In this document: positions 8,080-16,908 of the stretch, piece after piece
Position numbering within the stretch: the stretch's first letter is position 1
Layout: every line of letters begins with the position of its first letter
Assembly (NCBI GenBank): GCA_021647375.1
Contig: JAKIUV010000014.1
Location: forward strand, 1-39,585
Direction of reading: 5' to 3'
Length of the DNA stretch: 39,585 bases
From: Robiginitomaculum sp.
GTDB lineage: Bacteria; Pseudomonadota; Alphaproteobacteria; Caulobacterales; Maricaulaceae
Translations under genes and position numbers: made by a program
Notes under the pieces: generated by a model
Told to the model about the DNA's origin: nothing
The model's database searches: none
The model's input: only the letters and a program-made list of their open reading frames with translations

Positions 8080-8880
8080 CTATAGTTGGTAAAAGAAAAT
8101 CGGCATCCCGGCTAAACTGCGGGCTGCGTCGTTAAATGGTGGCTTTAAAGCGCCCTTATAATAGGTTTGTACAAGAGTTTTGAAAGTGTTTTCAGGGTTG
8201 CTATTCTCTCTACCGCAAATATGCGTAAACCAGCGCGTGCCCGCCGCCACATGGGGGATTTCTTCGTCGTAGATAATGCTGAGAATTTCGGCACTTTTTA
8301 CATCCGACACACTTTTCAATTTTTCAATCATACCAGGCGTTACGTCTAACCCACGGGCTTCCAACACCATAGGGACAATGACCAAGCGGGCGGCCAGGTC
8401 ATGAGAAGTTTTCAGCGCGGCTTGCCAAAGACCGTTATGGGCTGTCAAAGCGCCGTAATGGCTACCCAATTCTAGCAAGCGTTCGTTGATCATGGTGAAA
8501 TGACGAGCTTCATCTGCGCACACACCGACCCAGTCACTGATAAACTCTCTACGTTTATCATCCGCAATGCGTGGACTGTTGGCAAAACGCGCCACCATGT
8601 CTGCGGCGAGATCAATTGCATTAAATTCTATATGAGCAATTGCATGCAAGAGAGCGATGCGCCCTGCTTGTGTACCAATGCGCCTTCGCTTGACATCCCT
8701 CGGATCAACCAGTTCCGGCAGTGCGGGTCTGCCTGGAATGTCAGGAATGTTTGCGTCGTGAGTATCCGATATGGTAACGTTTTTCTCTTTCCATTGGGTA
8801 AACATAAAGTGAGCCGCCGCGACTTTATCGGCAGGCTCTGCGCTCTTTAGTACGGCGATGGCCAGATTTTTAACCGTCAT
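8080..8880 (-). CDS. DUF455 ferritin-like protein
   Basis: A 266-residue helical protein of the DUF455 family (ferritin-like superfamily). Candidate metal ligands appear in the expected spacing: HIEFNAID (His83, Glu85), DEARH (Glu124, His127), a Glu in VLEARGLD, and the DEEIPH motif near residue 210. Such proteins have a di-metal four-helix bundle; the reaction of this family is not established, although some relatives act as oxidases or hydroxylases. The start overlaps the bcp stop by one base (TAATG on the minus strand), so the two form an operon, which suggests a link with oxidative stress or iron. That functional link is inference. Confidence 0.85.
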   Translation of the reverse strand: MTVKNLAIAVLKSAEPADKVAAAHFMFTQWKEKNVTISDTHDANIPDIPGRPALPELVDPRDVKRRRIGTQAGRIALLHAIAHIEFNAIDLAADMVARFANSPRIADDKRREFISDWVGVCADEARHFTMINERLLELGSHYGALTAHNGLWQAALKTSHDLAARLVIVPMVLEARGLDVTPGMIEKLKSVSDVKSAEILSIIYDEEIPHVAAGTRWFTHICGRENSNPENTFKTLVQTYYKGALKPPFNDAARSLAGMPIFFYQL

Positions 8881-9365
8881 TATTGGGTGCCTTGTGCCGC
8901 TTCCAAAACGGCTTCCGCATGATTTTTAACGCGAACTTTACGCCAAATTTGGACTATCTTACCGTCGGCATCTATGAGAAATGTGGATCGTTCAATACCC
9001 ATATATTCGCGGCCATAAAGTTTTTTCAAAACCCAAATGCCGTAAGCCTCACAAACTTCACCGTCCTCGTCGGCGGCTAAAATCATATTTAAATCGTGTT
9101 TGGTGATGAATTTGTCATGGCGGGCAACAGAATCTTTGGAAATTCCTATTATTTTTACCCCAAGTGTATCAAAGTCTTTTTTCAAGGACGAAAACGCTAT
9201 AGCTTCGGTCGTACAACCCGGCGTCATATCTTTGGGATAGAAAAACAGGACAACCATGTTTCCGCGTAAACTTGATAGCGTTATTTCACTATTGCCTTTG
9301 CCAACTTCGGCTGTCGGCAGCGTGAAATCCGGTGCGAGCTTTCCCCGTGTTAGTTCAATTTCCAA
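8880..9365 (-). CDS. bcp: thioredoxin-dependent thiol peroxidase (Bcp-type peroxiredoxin)
   Basis: A 161-residue cytoplasmic peroxiredoxin that reduces H2O2 and organic peroxides. The peroxidatic site reads TPGCTTEA with Cys51. The resolving Cys found five residues later in many Bcp proteins is absent (IAFSS follows), but Cys105 in VCEAYG could serve. Length and fold landmarks (FFYPKDMTPG, GISKDS) fit Bcp. The start codon is TTG at 9365, chosen because it is preceded by AGGAG at six bases and no ATG fits. The divergent yhdP-like gene starts only 30 bases away, so any bcp promoter must lie inside that gene. Confidence 0.92.
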   Translation of the reverse strand: MEIELTRGKLAPDFTLPTAEVGKGNSEITLSSLRGNMVVLFFYPKDMTPGCTTEAIAFSSLKKDFDTLGVKIIGISKDSVARHDKFITKHDLNMILAADEDGEVCEAYGIWVLKKLYGREYMGIERSTFLIDADGKIVQIWRKVRVKNHAEAVLEAAQGTQ

Positions 9366-9381
9366 AACAGTCTCCTATAAT
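9354..9381 (+). promoter_or_regulatory. candidate promoter for the yhdP-like gene
   Basis: A perfect TATAAT (9376-9381) lies 16 bases after TTCAAT (9354-9359), and would start transcription about 8 bases before the ATG at 9396. The -10 box overlaps the complement of the bcp ribosome binding site. The -35 match is poor. Confidence 0.35.
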
Positions 9382-9395
9382 ACTTGGATTTTGCT

Positions 9396-12300
9396 ATGAG
9401 TGAAAAAACAGGCAAAGACAAGCCGACAAAGAAAAAAGACAATATAGAGCCTGAAATTCGGTCTTGGTTTGTTAGCATTGGCCTGGAATTTGCCAGTGTT
9501 GTTATGACGCTTGCCTTGGTTTGGTTGACGGGTTTGGCATTGTTGATGACACGGACTTCTGTAGACCTAGAATTTGTCAAACCCCATTATGAACATTGGT
9601 TTTCCCAAGCATTTGACGGTAAAACCACAGAAATCGATAGCTACTCCGCCCGCTGGATACAGGAACAAGGGGTGGTCGAAATATTGGCCAAGGGGGTGCA
9701 CATTCTTTCTGCGGACGGTACGGGGCAGACCATAAAGGATGTTCGCGGAAAGTTTCGTATCAAGAACAATTTATTCGTAACGCCCGAAATCGTCAGCTTA
9801 GGCATAAATGGTGGCGCATTAACAATTGTACGCGGTACGGATAAATCTATACAGGTTTCTCTGGGCACCCCCGCAACTTTGGGAAATGTTGCTGCCATTT
9901 GGCAAACCGGTAAAGTCTCTGAGGGGGGCAATCTATTTGGGCAAATTGAAAATATTACTGTGACTGCGGCAGATGTTTATTTTCAAGATAAATTCAATGG
10001 TTTGGACGTGCAGTTTAACGATTTGAGCGGGTCATTTTCGCATAATGACGGGAAAGTGTGGATGGATGCAGTTGGCGTTCTTGTTATGGGCAATAACAAT
10101 GAGGCCGCATTTAATCTGGAAATACAAACTACGCCCGATTTAGCAACTCTTAATGTAAGCCTTGATGTTAATAATCTTGTTCCGGCTAGAATAGCGCCTA
10201 AGCGTGGGCCGGTAGCAATCCTATCTAGGCTTGAAGCTCCAATAGATTTGAACGCTATTATTTCTACCAAACGCGGTGTTGGCGTAGAGAACTTACAAGT
10301 GAACCTGATTGCCGGGGAGGGGCGCCTGAAAACTGGCTCGAGTTACAAACCGTTTACCCATGCACGTATCGCAGCCAGTTACGGGGCATCCGCTAAAGAG
10401 ATAATTATACAAATGCTCGAAGTGGAAAGTGAGGCACTGGATATTGTCGCGTCAGGCCATTTAGACAATCCGTCCAGCGGTGTTCTCGGTTTCTTTTTGC
10501 AAGATATTGGGTTTAATGTTGACATCAAGTCAGCTCGCCTGAACCCTGGGACTAGGTTTGATGGACCGGTGTCGGTTGGCTCCAGTCAGTTGACGGGGGT
10601 ATACAATTGGGATCAGCAAAGTGTAGATTTCAGTAAACTTGCTTTGGATTTTGGCGCATTTAAAACAGATATTTCTGCTGGTTTGAAACGTGATGAAGCC
10701 GGGAACTTCACCAACATTACCGCAGACGGAAACATCAGGGGAGTCGTTAATCGCAAGCAATTACTGGGGTTTTGGCCAAAGGATTTCGTCATCGGGGGAC
10801 GAAATTGGGTGGCCAATTCTTTGCGAGCGGGAAGCGTTAGAAATATTAAAATCCATGCTGCGCTAGATGCTCAGGACATCAAAAACAAAAGAATTGCTGA
10901 CGAGCATTTAAAAGTGCAATTCGATGCTAATAATGTCGTCGTCCGATATATACCCCAAATGCCTTGGCTACGGAATGGGGCAGGGTACGGGGTATTACGG
11001 GGTAATAAGCTAAACTTTCATATTACCAAAGGTAATGTAGACGAATTGAGCCTGAACAATGGCAAGGTCACTATCCCTAAATTGAGTCCCCGGGGTGGAG
11101 ATTTTACACTTGCGTTGCAGGCTACAGGCAGTGTTGGCGAAATGCTCAGGATTAGTAATTTTCCGCCCTTTGAGGTTTCCAATAGATTTGGTCTGGATCC
11201 TACTGCTTTTGATGGTACAGGCGTAATTGATATACATATCACGCGACCACTATTGGTGAAATTTGACCCAAAACGAATTCTCTATGAATTATCCGGTCAG
11301 TTCACGGGGGTTGGAATCCCTGTTGGTATAGGCAATCAAAGATTGAACGACGGGACTATTTCCCTGCAAGCAGATAAACGAGCGATCACGATTTCTGGGC
11401 CAGTAAAACTGGGTAAATGGCAAGCCGTTTTGGATTGGCAAAAGCCACTTGAATTCCGAGATACGCCCGCAAGCTACACGCTCGTTGGCAAGATAACCCG
11501 GAATGATTTGGACGCTTTTGGAATAGGGTTACGCCGCCATTTCGGCGGCGAGGTTGGTTTGCATATCAGCGGGAATTGGGATGGCGTATCCAGTAATCAA
11601 GCTGATATTTTTGCCAATTTCAAACAAGCTGACATCAATATTGGTAGCCTTTGGCACAAACCTACAGATGTTGATGGCACGTTGGCTGGGCGGCTTACTT
11701 TAGACCCCGAGGGAGGTGGCCGTATTGATAATTTAGAAGTAATTTCAGAGGGGTTGGGTATTAAAGGGGCGGTAGCTTTGGCGAAAAACTTTCAGTTAAT
11801 TTCCCTAGACTTGCCTGTCACTAAAATTGCTGGATTGGTTGACGCTAATATTTCGGCAAAGCCCATAGGAAGCGGTGTGTTGTCTATAGCTTTGGACGGC
11901 AGTTATTTGAATATAGAGCCTTGGGTGAGCAAGGCGTTCAATACCCAATCCAGTTCGGTCGCTTTCCCAATAGAGTTGACGGCTAAACTTAAGCAACTCG
12001 CATTGGAAGAAAATTATGCTTTAGCGGATGCACATATCAGGTTTTCCCAATCAGGAAAAAATATCTCTAATGCAAGCTTAACCGGGTTAAGGCCAGGCGG
12101 CGTGTTTTTAACCGAAATCACCAGCGACAGCGATGTAAGCATGCGCAAAGTGCGCGTAGAAGTACCAGATGCTTCGGTGGCTATGCTCAACTTTCTCGGG
12201 CTTGGCAATATTGAAGGCGGTATATTGCAAATAGACGGGAAACTGCCGCCTGCAGGTAAGCAGGGCGGGTTATCGGGTGAAATGAAGCTGCAAAAGTTTA

Positions 12301-12791
12301 CATTGATTCGCGCCCCCGCTTTCACACAAATACTTTCGCTTGCCTCCTTACAAGGCCTTTCAGATACACTCAGTGGTGGTGGGCTTAAATTCAACGAAAT
12401 GGAGATGCAATTCGCACTCAAGGACGGTGTTTTGAAAATACGAGAGGGTCGTGCTTCCGGGCCGGCTCTTGGTTTAACGGGTGAGGGAGATATTGGCATT
12501 ACATCAAAAACTGTAGATTTTAACGGCGTGCTAGTGCCGTCCTATACGGTAAACTCCATCCTCGGCGACATTCCAGTGCTCGGCGATATTTTAGTCGGCA
12601 AGAAAGGCGAGGGCGTGTTCGCCCTCAATTATTCAGTCAAAGGCCCGTTCGCCAAGACCCAGATCGCCGTCAATCCACTCTCGGCTCTGACGCCGGGTTT
12701 CTTACGCCGGATATTTGATGTGAAACGCGATAAAATCATTGATCCCGAAATAGCGGATTTGATTAAGGAGCAAAAAAAGAAAGACAAGTGA
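9396..12791 (+). CDS. YhdP/AsmA-like giant envelope protein (DUF3971)
   Basis: A 1,131-residue protein with a charged cytoplasmic N-terminus (1-25), one membrane helix (about 28-51) and a very long periplasmic region of repeated beta strands. It ends with an AsmA-like C-terminal part (about 960-1,110: VPDASVAMLNFLGLGNIEGG and a GALGLTGEGDI-type stretch). This is the architecture of YhdP and other AsmA-clan proteins, which are thought to form hydrophobic grooves that move phospholipids to the outer membrane. ATG at 9396 is preferred over an upstream in-frame TTG. It is followed 99 bases later by serS on the same strand. The presence of an Mla/MCE operon 3 kb away is consistent with an envelope-lipid neighbourhood. 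Confidence 0.85.
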   Translation: MSEKTGKDKPTKKKDNIEPEIRSWFVSIGLEFASVVMTLALVWLTGLALLMTRTSVDLEFVKPHYEHWFSQAFDGKTTEIDSYSARWIQEQGVVEILAKGVHILSADGTGQTIKDVRGKFRIKNNLFVTPEIVSLGINGGALTIVRGTDKSIQVSLGTPATLGNVAAIWQTGKVSEGGNLFGQIENITVTAADVYFQDKFNGLDVQFNDLSGSFSHNDGKVWMDAVGVLVMGNNNEAAFNLEIQTTPDLATLNVSLDVNNLVPARIAPKRGPVAILSRLEAPIDLNAIISTKRGVGVENLQVNLIAGEGRLKTGSSYKPFTHARIAASYGASAKEIIIQMLEVESEALDIVASGHLDNPSSGVLGFFLQDIGFNVDIKSARLNPGTRFDGPVSVGSSQLTGVYNWDQQSVDFSKLALDFGAFKTDISAGLKRDEAGNFTNITADGNIRGVVNRKQLLGFWPKDFVIGGRNWVANSLRAGSVRNIKIHAALDAQDIKNKRIADEHLKVQFDANNVVVRYIPQMPWLRNGAGYGVLRGNKLNFHITKGNVDELSLNNGKVTIPKLSPRGGDFTLALQATGSVGEMLRISNFPPFEVSNRFGLDPTAFDGTGVIDIHITRPLLVKFDPKRILYELSGQFTGVGIPVGIGNQRLNDGTISLQADKRAITISGPVKLGKWQAVLDWQKPLEFRDTPASYTLVGKITRNDLDAFGIGLRRHFGGEVGLHISGNWDGVSSNQADIFANFKQADINIGSLWHKPTDVDGTLAGRLTLDPEGGGRIDNLEVISEGLGIKGAVALAKNFQLISLDLPVTKIAGLVDANISAKPIGSGVLSIALDGSYLNIEPWVSKAFNTQSSSVAFPIELTAKLKQLALEENYALADAHIRFSQSGKNISNASLTGLRPGGVFLTEITSDSDVSMRKVRVEVPDASVAMLNFLGLGNIEGGILQIDGKLPPAGKQGGLSGEMKLQKFTLIRAPAFTQILSLASLQGLSDTLSGGGLKFNEMEMQFALKDGVLKIREGRASGPALGLTGEGDIGITSKTVDFNGVLVPSYTVNSILGDIPVLGDILVGKKGEGVFALNYSVKGPFAKTQIAVNPLSALTPGFLRRIFDVKRDKIIDPEIADLIKEQKKKDK

Positions 12792-12808
12792 TAAGAGAAT
12801 TATTCATA

Positions 12809-12880
12809 ATGCTGCCGCCTGTCTGCTTTGTTCTTGCCGCTAGCGCCGGGCTTCTGTATAGCCTGTTTCAAACCATCTAA
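12809..12880 (+). other. possible 23-residue hydrophobic small ORF ahead of serS
   Basis: Between the yhdP-like gene and serS an ATG opens a 23-codon frame whose product is almost entirely hydrophobic (LPPVCFVLAASAGLLYSL core), long enough for one membrane span, ending 10 bases before the serS start. I see no good ribosome binding site, so it may be chance. Confidence 0.15.
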
Positions 12881-12890
12881 AGAGATAAAA

Positions 12891-14177
12891 ATGCACGACA
12901 TAAAAGCCATTCGACAAAATCCTGATGCTTATGATAAAGCATGGGCTAGGCGCGGTCTGGAATCGCAAGCTCAAATCATTCTCGACAAAGATAGCTTGGT
13001 GCGCCAAGCCCTCAAGGTACAGCAAGAAGCCGAAGCGGCGCGCAATAAAGCGTCTAAAATGATTGGAGCGGCCATGGGGCGCGGCGACAAAGACGAAGCC
13101 GAGCGCCTAAAGACCGAAGTCGCAGGTGCTAAGAACGTCATTGCCATGATGAGCGAACAGATTTCTTCTGAAAAAGCCGTTCTGACCAACCTTCTGGCCG
13201 GATTACCAAACTTGCCAGCGGATAGCGCGCCGGACGGTGCCGACGAGGACGAAAATGTGGACTTGCGCACCTGGGGTGAACCAAGAAAATTTAATTTTGA
13301 ACCCAAGGCTCATGACGATTTAGGACTGGCGCTCCAAGCTCCCAACGCCCCTATGATGGACTTCGAAACCGCCGCCAAAATGAGCGGGTCGCGCTTTGTG
13401 GTTCTTAGTGGTAAATTGGCAAGGTTGGACCGGGCGCTTGCGGCTTTGATGCTAGATATTCAGACCGAAGAACACGGATATACAGAGGTGGTGCCGCCCG
13501 TTTTGGTGCGCGCCAATGCGCTTTACGGTACGGGGCAATTGCCCAAATTTGAAGAAGATATGTTCAAGACTACAGGGGATCACTACATGATCTCAACATC
13601 CGAAATTTCCCTGACCAATACTGTGCGCGAAAGCATCATCGATGCGGAAAAACTCCCCCTGCGTCTAACCGCCCATACACCTTGTTTCCGCTCCGAAGCC
13701 GGGTCGGCTGGGCGGGATACCAAGGGGATGATCCGCCAACACCAATTTAACAAGGTCGAGCTTGTGTCTATTGTAAAGCCCGAAGACAGCGAAGCCGAAC
13801 ACGCCCGCATGATTGGTTGCGCCGAGGTGGTTTTGAAACGGCTGGAACTGCCCTATAAAGTGATTGAATTGTGTACTGGGGATCTCGGTTTTGGGGCGCG
13901 TAAGACTTACGATATTGAGGTTTGGTTGCCGAGCCAGGATTGCTACCGCGAAATATCTAGCGTCTCCAATTGCGGAGACTTCCAAGCCCGCCGTATGAAC
14001 GCCCGCTATAAACATGCGGAGAAAGACAATAGATTTGTCCATACGCTCAACGGGTCGGGTTTGGCCGTAGGGCGGACTTTGGTTGCGGTGCTGGAGAATT
14101 ATCAAAACGCAGACGGCAGTATTACGGTACCGAAAGCACTGGTGCCGTATATGGGCGGGGTTGAGGTGGTCAATTGA
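12891..14177 (+). CDS. serS: serine--tRNA ligase
   Basis: A 428-residue class II aminoacyl-tRNA synthetase that charges tRNA-Ser with serine in the cytoplasm. The N-terminal 110 residues form the tRNA-binding helical arm (KDSLVRQALKVQQEAEAARN region). The catalytic core shows motif 2 (CFRSEAGSAGRDTKGMIRQH) and motif 3 (GSGLAVGRTLVAVLENYQ). Length is normal. ATG at 12891 follows an AAAGAGAT ribosome binding site and gives the canonical MHDIKAIRQNPD start; an upstream in-frame TTG would add 21 unrelated residues. serS-surE-pcm order is common in alphaproteobacteria, but here the serS-surE gap is widened by an inverted-repeat element. Confidence 0.97.
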   Translation: MHDIKAIRQNPDAYDKAWARRGLESQAQIILDKDSLVRQALKVQQEAEAARNKASKMIGAAMGRGDKDEAERLKTEVAGAKNVIAMMSEQISSEKAVLTNLLAGLPNLPADSAPDGADEDENVDLRTWGEPRKFNFEPKAHDDLGLALQAPNAPMMDFETAAKMSGSRFVVLSGKLARLDRALAALMLDIQTEEHGYTEVVPPVLVRANALYGTGQLPKFEEDMFKTTGDHYMISTSEISLTNTVRESIIDAEKLPLRLTAHTPCFRSEAGSAGRDTKGMIRQHQFNKVELVSIVKPEDSEAEHARMIGCAEVVLKRLELPYKVIELCTGDLGFGARKTYDIEVWLPSQDCYREISSVSNCGDFQARRMNARYKHAEKDNRFVHTLNGSGLAVGRTLVAVLENYQNADGSITVPKALVPYMGGVEVVN

Positions 14178-14226
14178 TGTCTAATCATCATTGTTGTGAG
14201 CGCGGAGTGCCTCGCTGGCATCCAAG

Positions 14227-14391
14227 CCCCTCACCTTATTCCTCTCCCACCGGGAGAGGAGACGGTGCCGCAAATACCAATATTATCTCGGACATAGGGT
14301 GAAAATGCTAAAACCAAACCGAACACTTGAAATAAAAAAAACTGCTTCCACACCGTCTCCTCTCCCGGTGGGAGAGGAACAAGGTGAGGGG
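14227..14391. repeat. 165-bp MITE-like element with 41-bp inverted repeats
   Basis: The segment is bounded by 41-bp inverted repeats (14227-14267 and 14351-14391) that match at 40 of 41 positions and enclose 83 bp of AT-rich sequence. Each arm also contains its own short palindrome, CTCTCCC-acc-GGGAGAG. There is no coding frame of note. I see no clear target-site duplication. It resembles small non-autonomous mobile repeats of the CTCTCCC/GGGAGAG type found between genes in many proteobacteria. It separates serS from surE and could fold into a strong RNA hairpin. Confidence 0.8.
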
Positions 14392-14452
14392 GTAAGGTGT
14401 CTGAGATTGAGCACTATTTCGGCCACACATATATTGGGAGAGGTAAATTAAC

Positions 14453-15223
14453 ATGCGTATCCTTCTCACAAATGATGACGGTGTAACCGCCGACGGCCTC
14501 GAAATTTTGGCCGAAATTGCCCATGTATTGAGTGATGATGTGTGGATTGTTGCGCCGGCCACCGAGCAATCTGCGGCGTCGCGCGGCGTAAGCTTGCATA
14601 ATCCTGTATTTGCCCGCAAGCTGGCCAATAAAACCTATTCCGTCTCCGGTACACCAACCGATTGCGTGATTGTGGCACTGCGCGAAATCATGTTGGATAA
14701 TATGCCGGATTTGGTACTGTCTGGGGTTAATCGGGGCCAGAATATTGCCGAGGATATAGGGTTTTCTGGCACGGTCGCTGGAGCCTTACAAGGCATGCAA
14801 ATGGGGATACCGTCCATATCCTTGTCACAGGCTCGGGGGTTTTATAACCACAATAAGGGCAGAGTGAACTGGAAAGCCGCATTAGAACACGGGCCTAAGC
14901 TCATAAAAAAATTATTAAAGCATGGTTGGCCTAAGGATGTTGTCCTGAATATAAATTTCCCCGATGTTAAAGATGACAAGGTCGCAGGCATACGCGTCAC
15001 GACCCAAGGGCGGCGGGATTTCGAGATGAGCAATATTGACAAACGCACCCATCCGCGCGGTGGCGATTATTATTGGCTAACCTATAAAGGCGCCAAGTCA
15101 GATCCGGCGGCTGGCACAGATTTGCGCGCAGTGTACGATGATTATATCTCGGTCACACCCATCCATATCGACCACACCCATTACAAAACCGTAGCCGTTC
15201 TTGGCGCTCTTTTCGAGGATTAA
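14453..15223 (+). CDS. surE: 5'/3'-nucleotidase SurE
   Basis: A 256-residue metal-dependent phosphatase that removes phosphate from nucleoside monophosphates, associated with stationary-phase survival. The N-terminus MRILLTNDDG carries the metal-binding NDDG (7-10). SGVNRGQN (about 89-96) and GTPTDCV are the other family landmarks. Length is typical. A GGGAGAGG ribosome binding site precedes the ATG. It is followed by pcm with a three-base gap, the classic stationary-phase survival pair. Confidence 0.96.
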   Translation: MRILLTNDDGVTADGLEILAEIAHVLSDDVWIVAPATEQSAASRGVSLHNPVFARKLANKTYSVSGTPTDCVIVALREIMLDNMPDLVLSGVNRGQNIAEDIGFSGTVAGALQGMQMGIPSISLSQARGFYNHNKGRVNWKAALEHGPKLIKKLLKHGWPKDVVLNINFPDVKDDKVAGIRVTTQGRRDFEMSNIDKRTHPRGGDYYWLTYKGAKSDPAAGTDLRAVYDDYISVTPIHIDHTHYKTVAVLGALFED

Positions 15224-15226
15224 GCT

Positions 15227-15853
15227 GTGTCATTTATTGAACCCGGCTTGTTCGATATGATCATGCGGCTTCGTGGTCGCGGAATATCTGATAGCAATGT
15301 GTTGCGTGCCATGGAATTGGTCAAACGCTCCGCATTCGTTCCAGACGAATTGGTGCCGGAAAGTTACGAAGAGAAACAATTGCCGATCCCGTGCGGCCAA
15401 ACACTTATGGCACCACTTGATATTGCCATTATGTGCCAGAGCCTCGATGTGAAACCGCCCCACAAAGTTCTAGTTATCGGTTCCGGTAGTGGTTATACCG
15501 CTGCTGTGCTCGCCAAAATGAGCAAGCGGGTTTATGCCGTTGAACGCTACCGGACTTTGGTGGAGTACGCGGAAAGTAAATTGCAAAAACAGGCGGCGAA
15601 AGTAGTTATACACCACGGCGACGGACGGCTGGGCTGGCGTGGGCAGGCGCCGTTCGACCGGATATTGCTCGGCGCATCAGTGCGGGTAATCCCTGATGCC
15701 TTGCATAGCCAGTTAACCTCGGACGGTATCATCGTTGCCGTGGTTGAGGGCTATCTGGTGTGCGCCGCAATCTATGGCAAAAAATTAGTGGAAACCCAGG
15801 TATTACCGATGGAACTGCCAGCCATGGAAGCCGGAAAAGCCAAATCCATGTAG
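15227..15853 (+). CDS. pcm: protein-L-isoaspartate O-methyltransferase
   Basis: A 208-residue cytoplasmic enzyme that uses SAM to methylate isoaspartyl residues in damaged proteins and so starts their repair. The SAM-binding motif VLVIGSGSGYTAAVLA (about 81-96) is clear, preceded by the family segment EKQLPIPCGQTL. The start is taken as GTG at 15227, three bases after surE. An in-frame ATG 30 bases on (MIMRLRGRG) is a possible alternative. Translational coupling with surE is likely. Confidence 0.93.
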   Translation: MSFIEPGLFDMIMRLRGRGISDSNVLRAMELVKRSAFVPDELVPESYEEKQLPIPCGQTLMAPLDIAIMCQSLDVKPPHKVLVIGSGSGYTAAVLAKMSKRVYAVERYRTLVEYAESKLQKQAAKVVIHHGDGRLGWRGQAPFDRILLGASVRVIPDALHSQLTSDGIIVAVVEGYLVCAAIYGKKLVETQVLPMELPAMEAGKAKSM

Positions 15854-15901
15854 AGGTTTTATCTTTTCTCCTTAACCGTTCTTTTACCATAATAGTCAAA
15901 T

Positions 15902-15940
15902 ATAGCCTCCAGAATTACATTTAATAACCCGGGAGGCTAT
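15902..15940 (+). promoter_or_regulatory. hairpin that can sequester the ribosome binding site
   Basis: ATAGCCTCC (15902-15910) and GGAGGCTAT (15932-15940) are perfect 9-bp complements with a 21-base loop. The second arm contains the GGGAGG ribosome binding site and ends right before the ATG at 15942. If transcribed, the stem would hide the site, so translation of the LysM gene may be temperature- or factor-dependent. Function is inferred from structure only. Confidence 0.45.
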
Positions 15941-15941
15941 T

Positions 15942-16808
15942 ATGATACGCCGTATCTTGATCACATCTACAATTTTGGCTACACTGTCGGCTCCGGCATT
16001 TGCGCAGAACAATTACACGGTTGTCCGCGAAGTTGTTCCAGAGCAACAACAGGTCATTATTGCTAATTCACCTGCGGATATTGCGCTTCAAGAACGAATT
16101 CGCCGTATTAATGCAGACAATGCGCAGGTAAACAGCCAGGTCGGTATTTCGGAGACTTATTCATCCGTTGAGCCAATTGCGGTCACAACATCTGCGCAGA
16201 AAATTCAAGCGACAACAATTCCCGTGGTAACAAATAAATATGCTGGCGCTAAGGTGAGCCTGTACGCCGCGCCAGTAGCAAACCAAATTACCTATGCAAA
16301 TACTAATCCAAATACGAGTATCTCTGTGCAGGCTGCCCCAGCCACAGTTTCTGAATATCGGCCAGTGACCTATACACGCATTCACCGTGTCGTCAAAGAT
16401 GATACTTTGTATAAGCTGGCCAAGGAAAATTGTGTAACAGTTGTTGATATTCAAAATCAGAACGATTTTGGCGGTACAGGTATCCGTATTGGCCAAGCTT
16501 TGGCTCTGCCGGCTAGCCGCTGCGCGGCACCAAAAGTTCCTGCGGCGACGACAAAAATAAAACCGCGAATAGAAAAGCAAAGCCGTTCTGAATTTGGCGT
16601 TGTCCGACAAGTTATGCCAATTCAAACGGGTATTAAGGTACGAAGCGGAAACGCCTATGCCGTGCTACCCAAAGATAGCCTGTATAGTATCGGTCGGCGT
16701 TATTGTATTTCCCACACCGAGTTGGCTGAATTTAACAGTATTGATACATCAACTCCAATCCAGCCCGGGCAGATTTTACGCCTACCGAATACGGCTTGCA
16801 ATAAATAA
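15942..16808 (+). CDS. exported protein with two LysM domains
   Basis: A 288-residue secreted or periplasmic protein. It has a signal peptide with a likely cut after AFA (residue 21), a low-complexity linker region (about 25-140), a LysM domain at about 140-193 (HRVVKDDTLYKLAKENCV start) and a second at about 235-285 (YAVLPKDSLYSIGRRYCI start). Each LysM has a pair of Cys residues, which suggests disulphide bonds and periplasmic folding. LysM modules bind the glycan strands of peptidoglycan. No catalytic domain is seen, so it is probably a wall-binding or scaffold protein. Its ribosome binding site lies in a 9-bp hairpin. Confidence 0.88.
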   Translation: MIRRILITSTILATLSAPAFAQNNYTVVREVVPEQQQVIIANSPADIALQERIRRINADNAQVNSQVGISETYSSVEPIAVTTSAQKIQATTIPVVTNKYAGAKVSLYAAPVANQITYANTNPNTSISVQAAPATVSEYRPVTYTRIHRVVKDDTLYKLAKENCVTVVDIQNQNDFGGTGIRIGQALALPASRCAAPKVPAATTKIKPRIEKQSRSEFGVVRQVMPIQTGIKVRSGNAYAVLPKDSLYSIGRRYCISHTELAEFNSIDTSTPIQPGQILRLPNTACNK

Positions 16809-16832
16809 TCCGAATTTATCGGCTTTCCTGCA

Positions 16833-16860
16833 TTGCAATAAGAATTACTGCGCTTATATA
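16833..16860 (+). promoter_or_regulatory. candidate promoter of the yajC-secDF group
   Basis: TTGCAA (16833-16838), a 16-base spacer and TATATA (16855-16860) give a reasonable sigma70-type promoter about 40 bases upstream of the yajC start. A 6-bp inverted repeat, CCCTAA (16862-16867) and TTAGGG (16881-16886), lies in the predicted leader. Confidence 0.4.
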
Positions 16861-16908
16861 TCCCTAAAGCAAGAGTCCAATTAGGGTTCATAGTTTCGGG
16901 ACACATCT

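Noticed and set aside
12014..12499. 161-codon minus-strand frame inside the yhdP-like gene
   Set aside because: Fully antisense to a well-supported gene, Ser/Pro-rich composition typical of shadow frames, no homology recognised.
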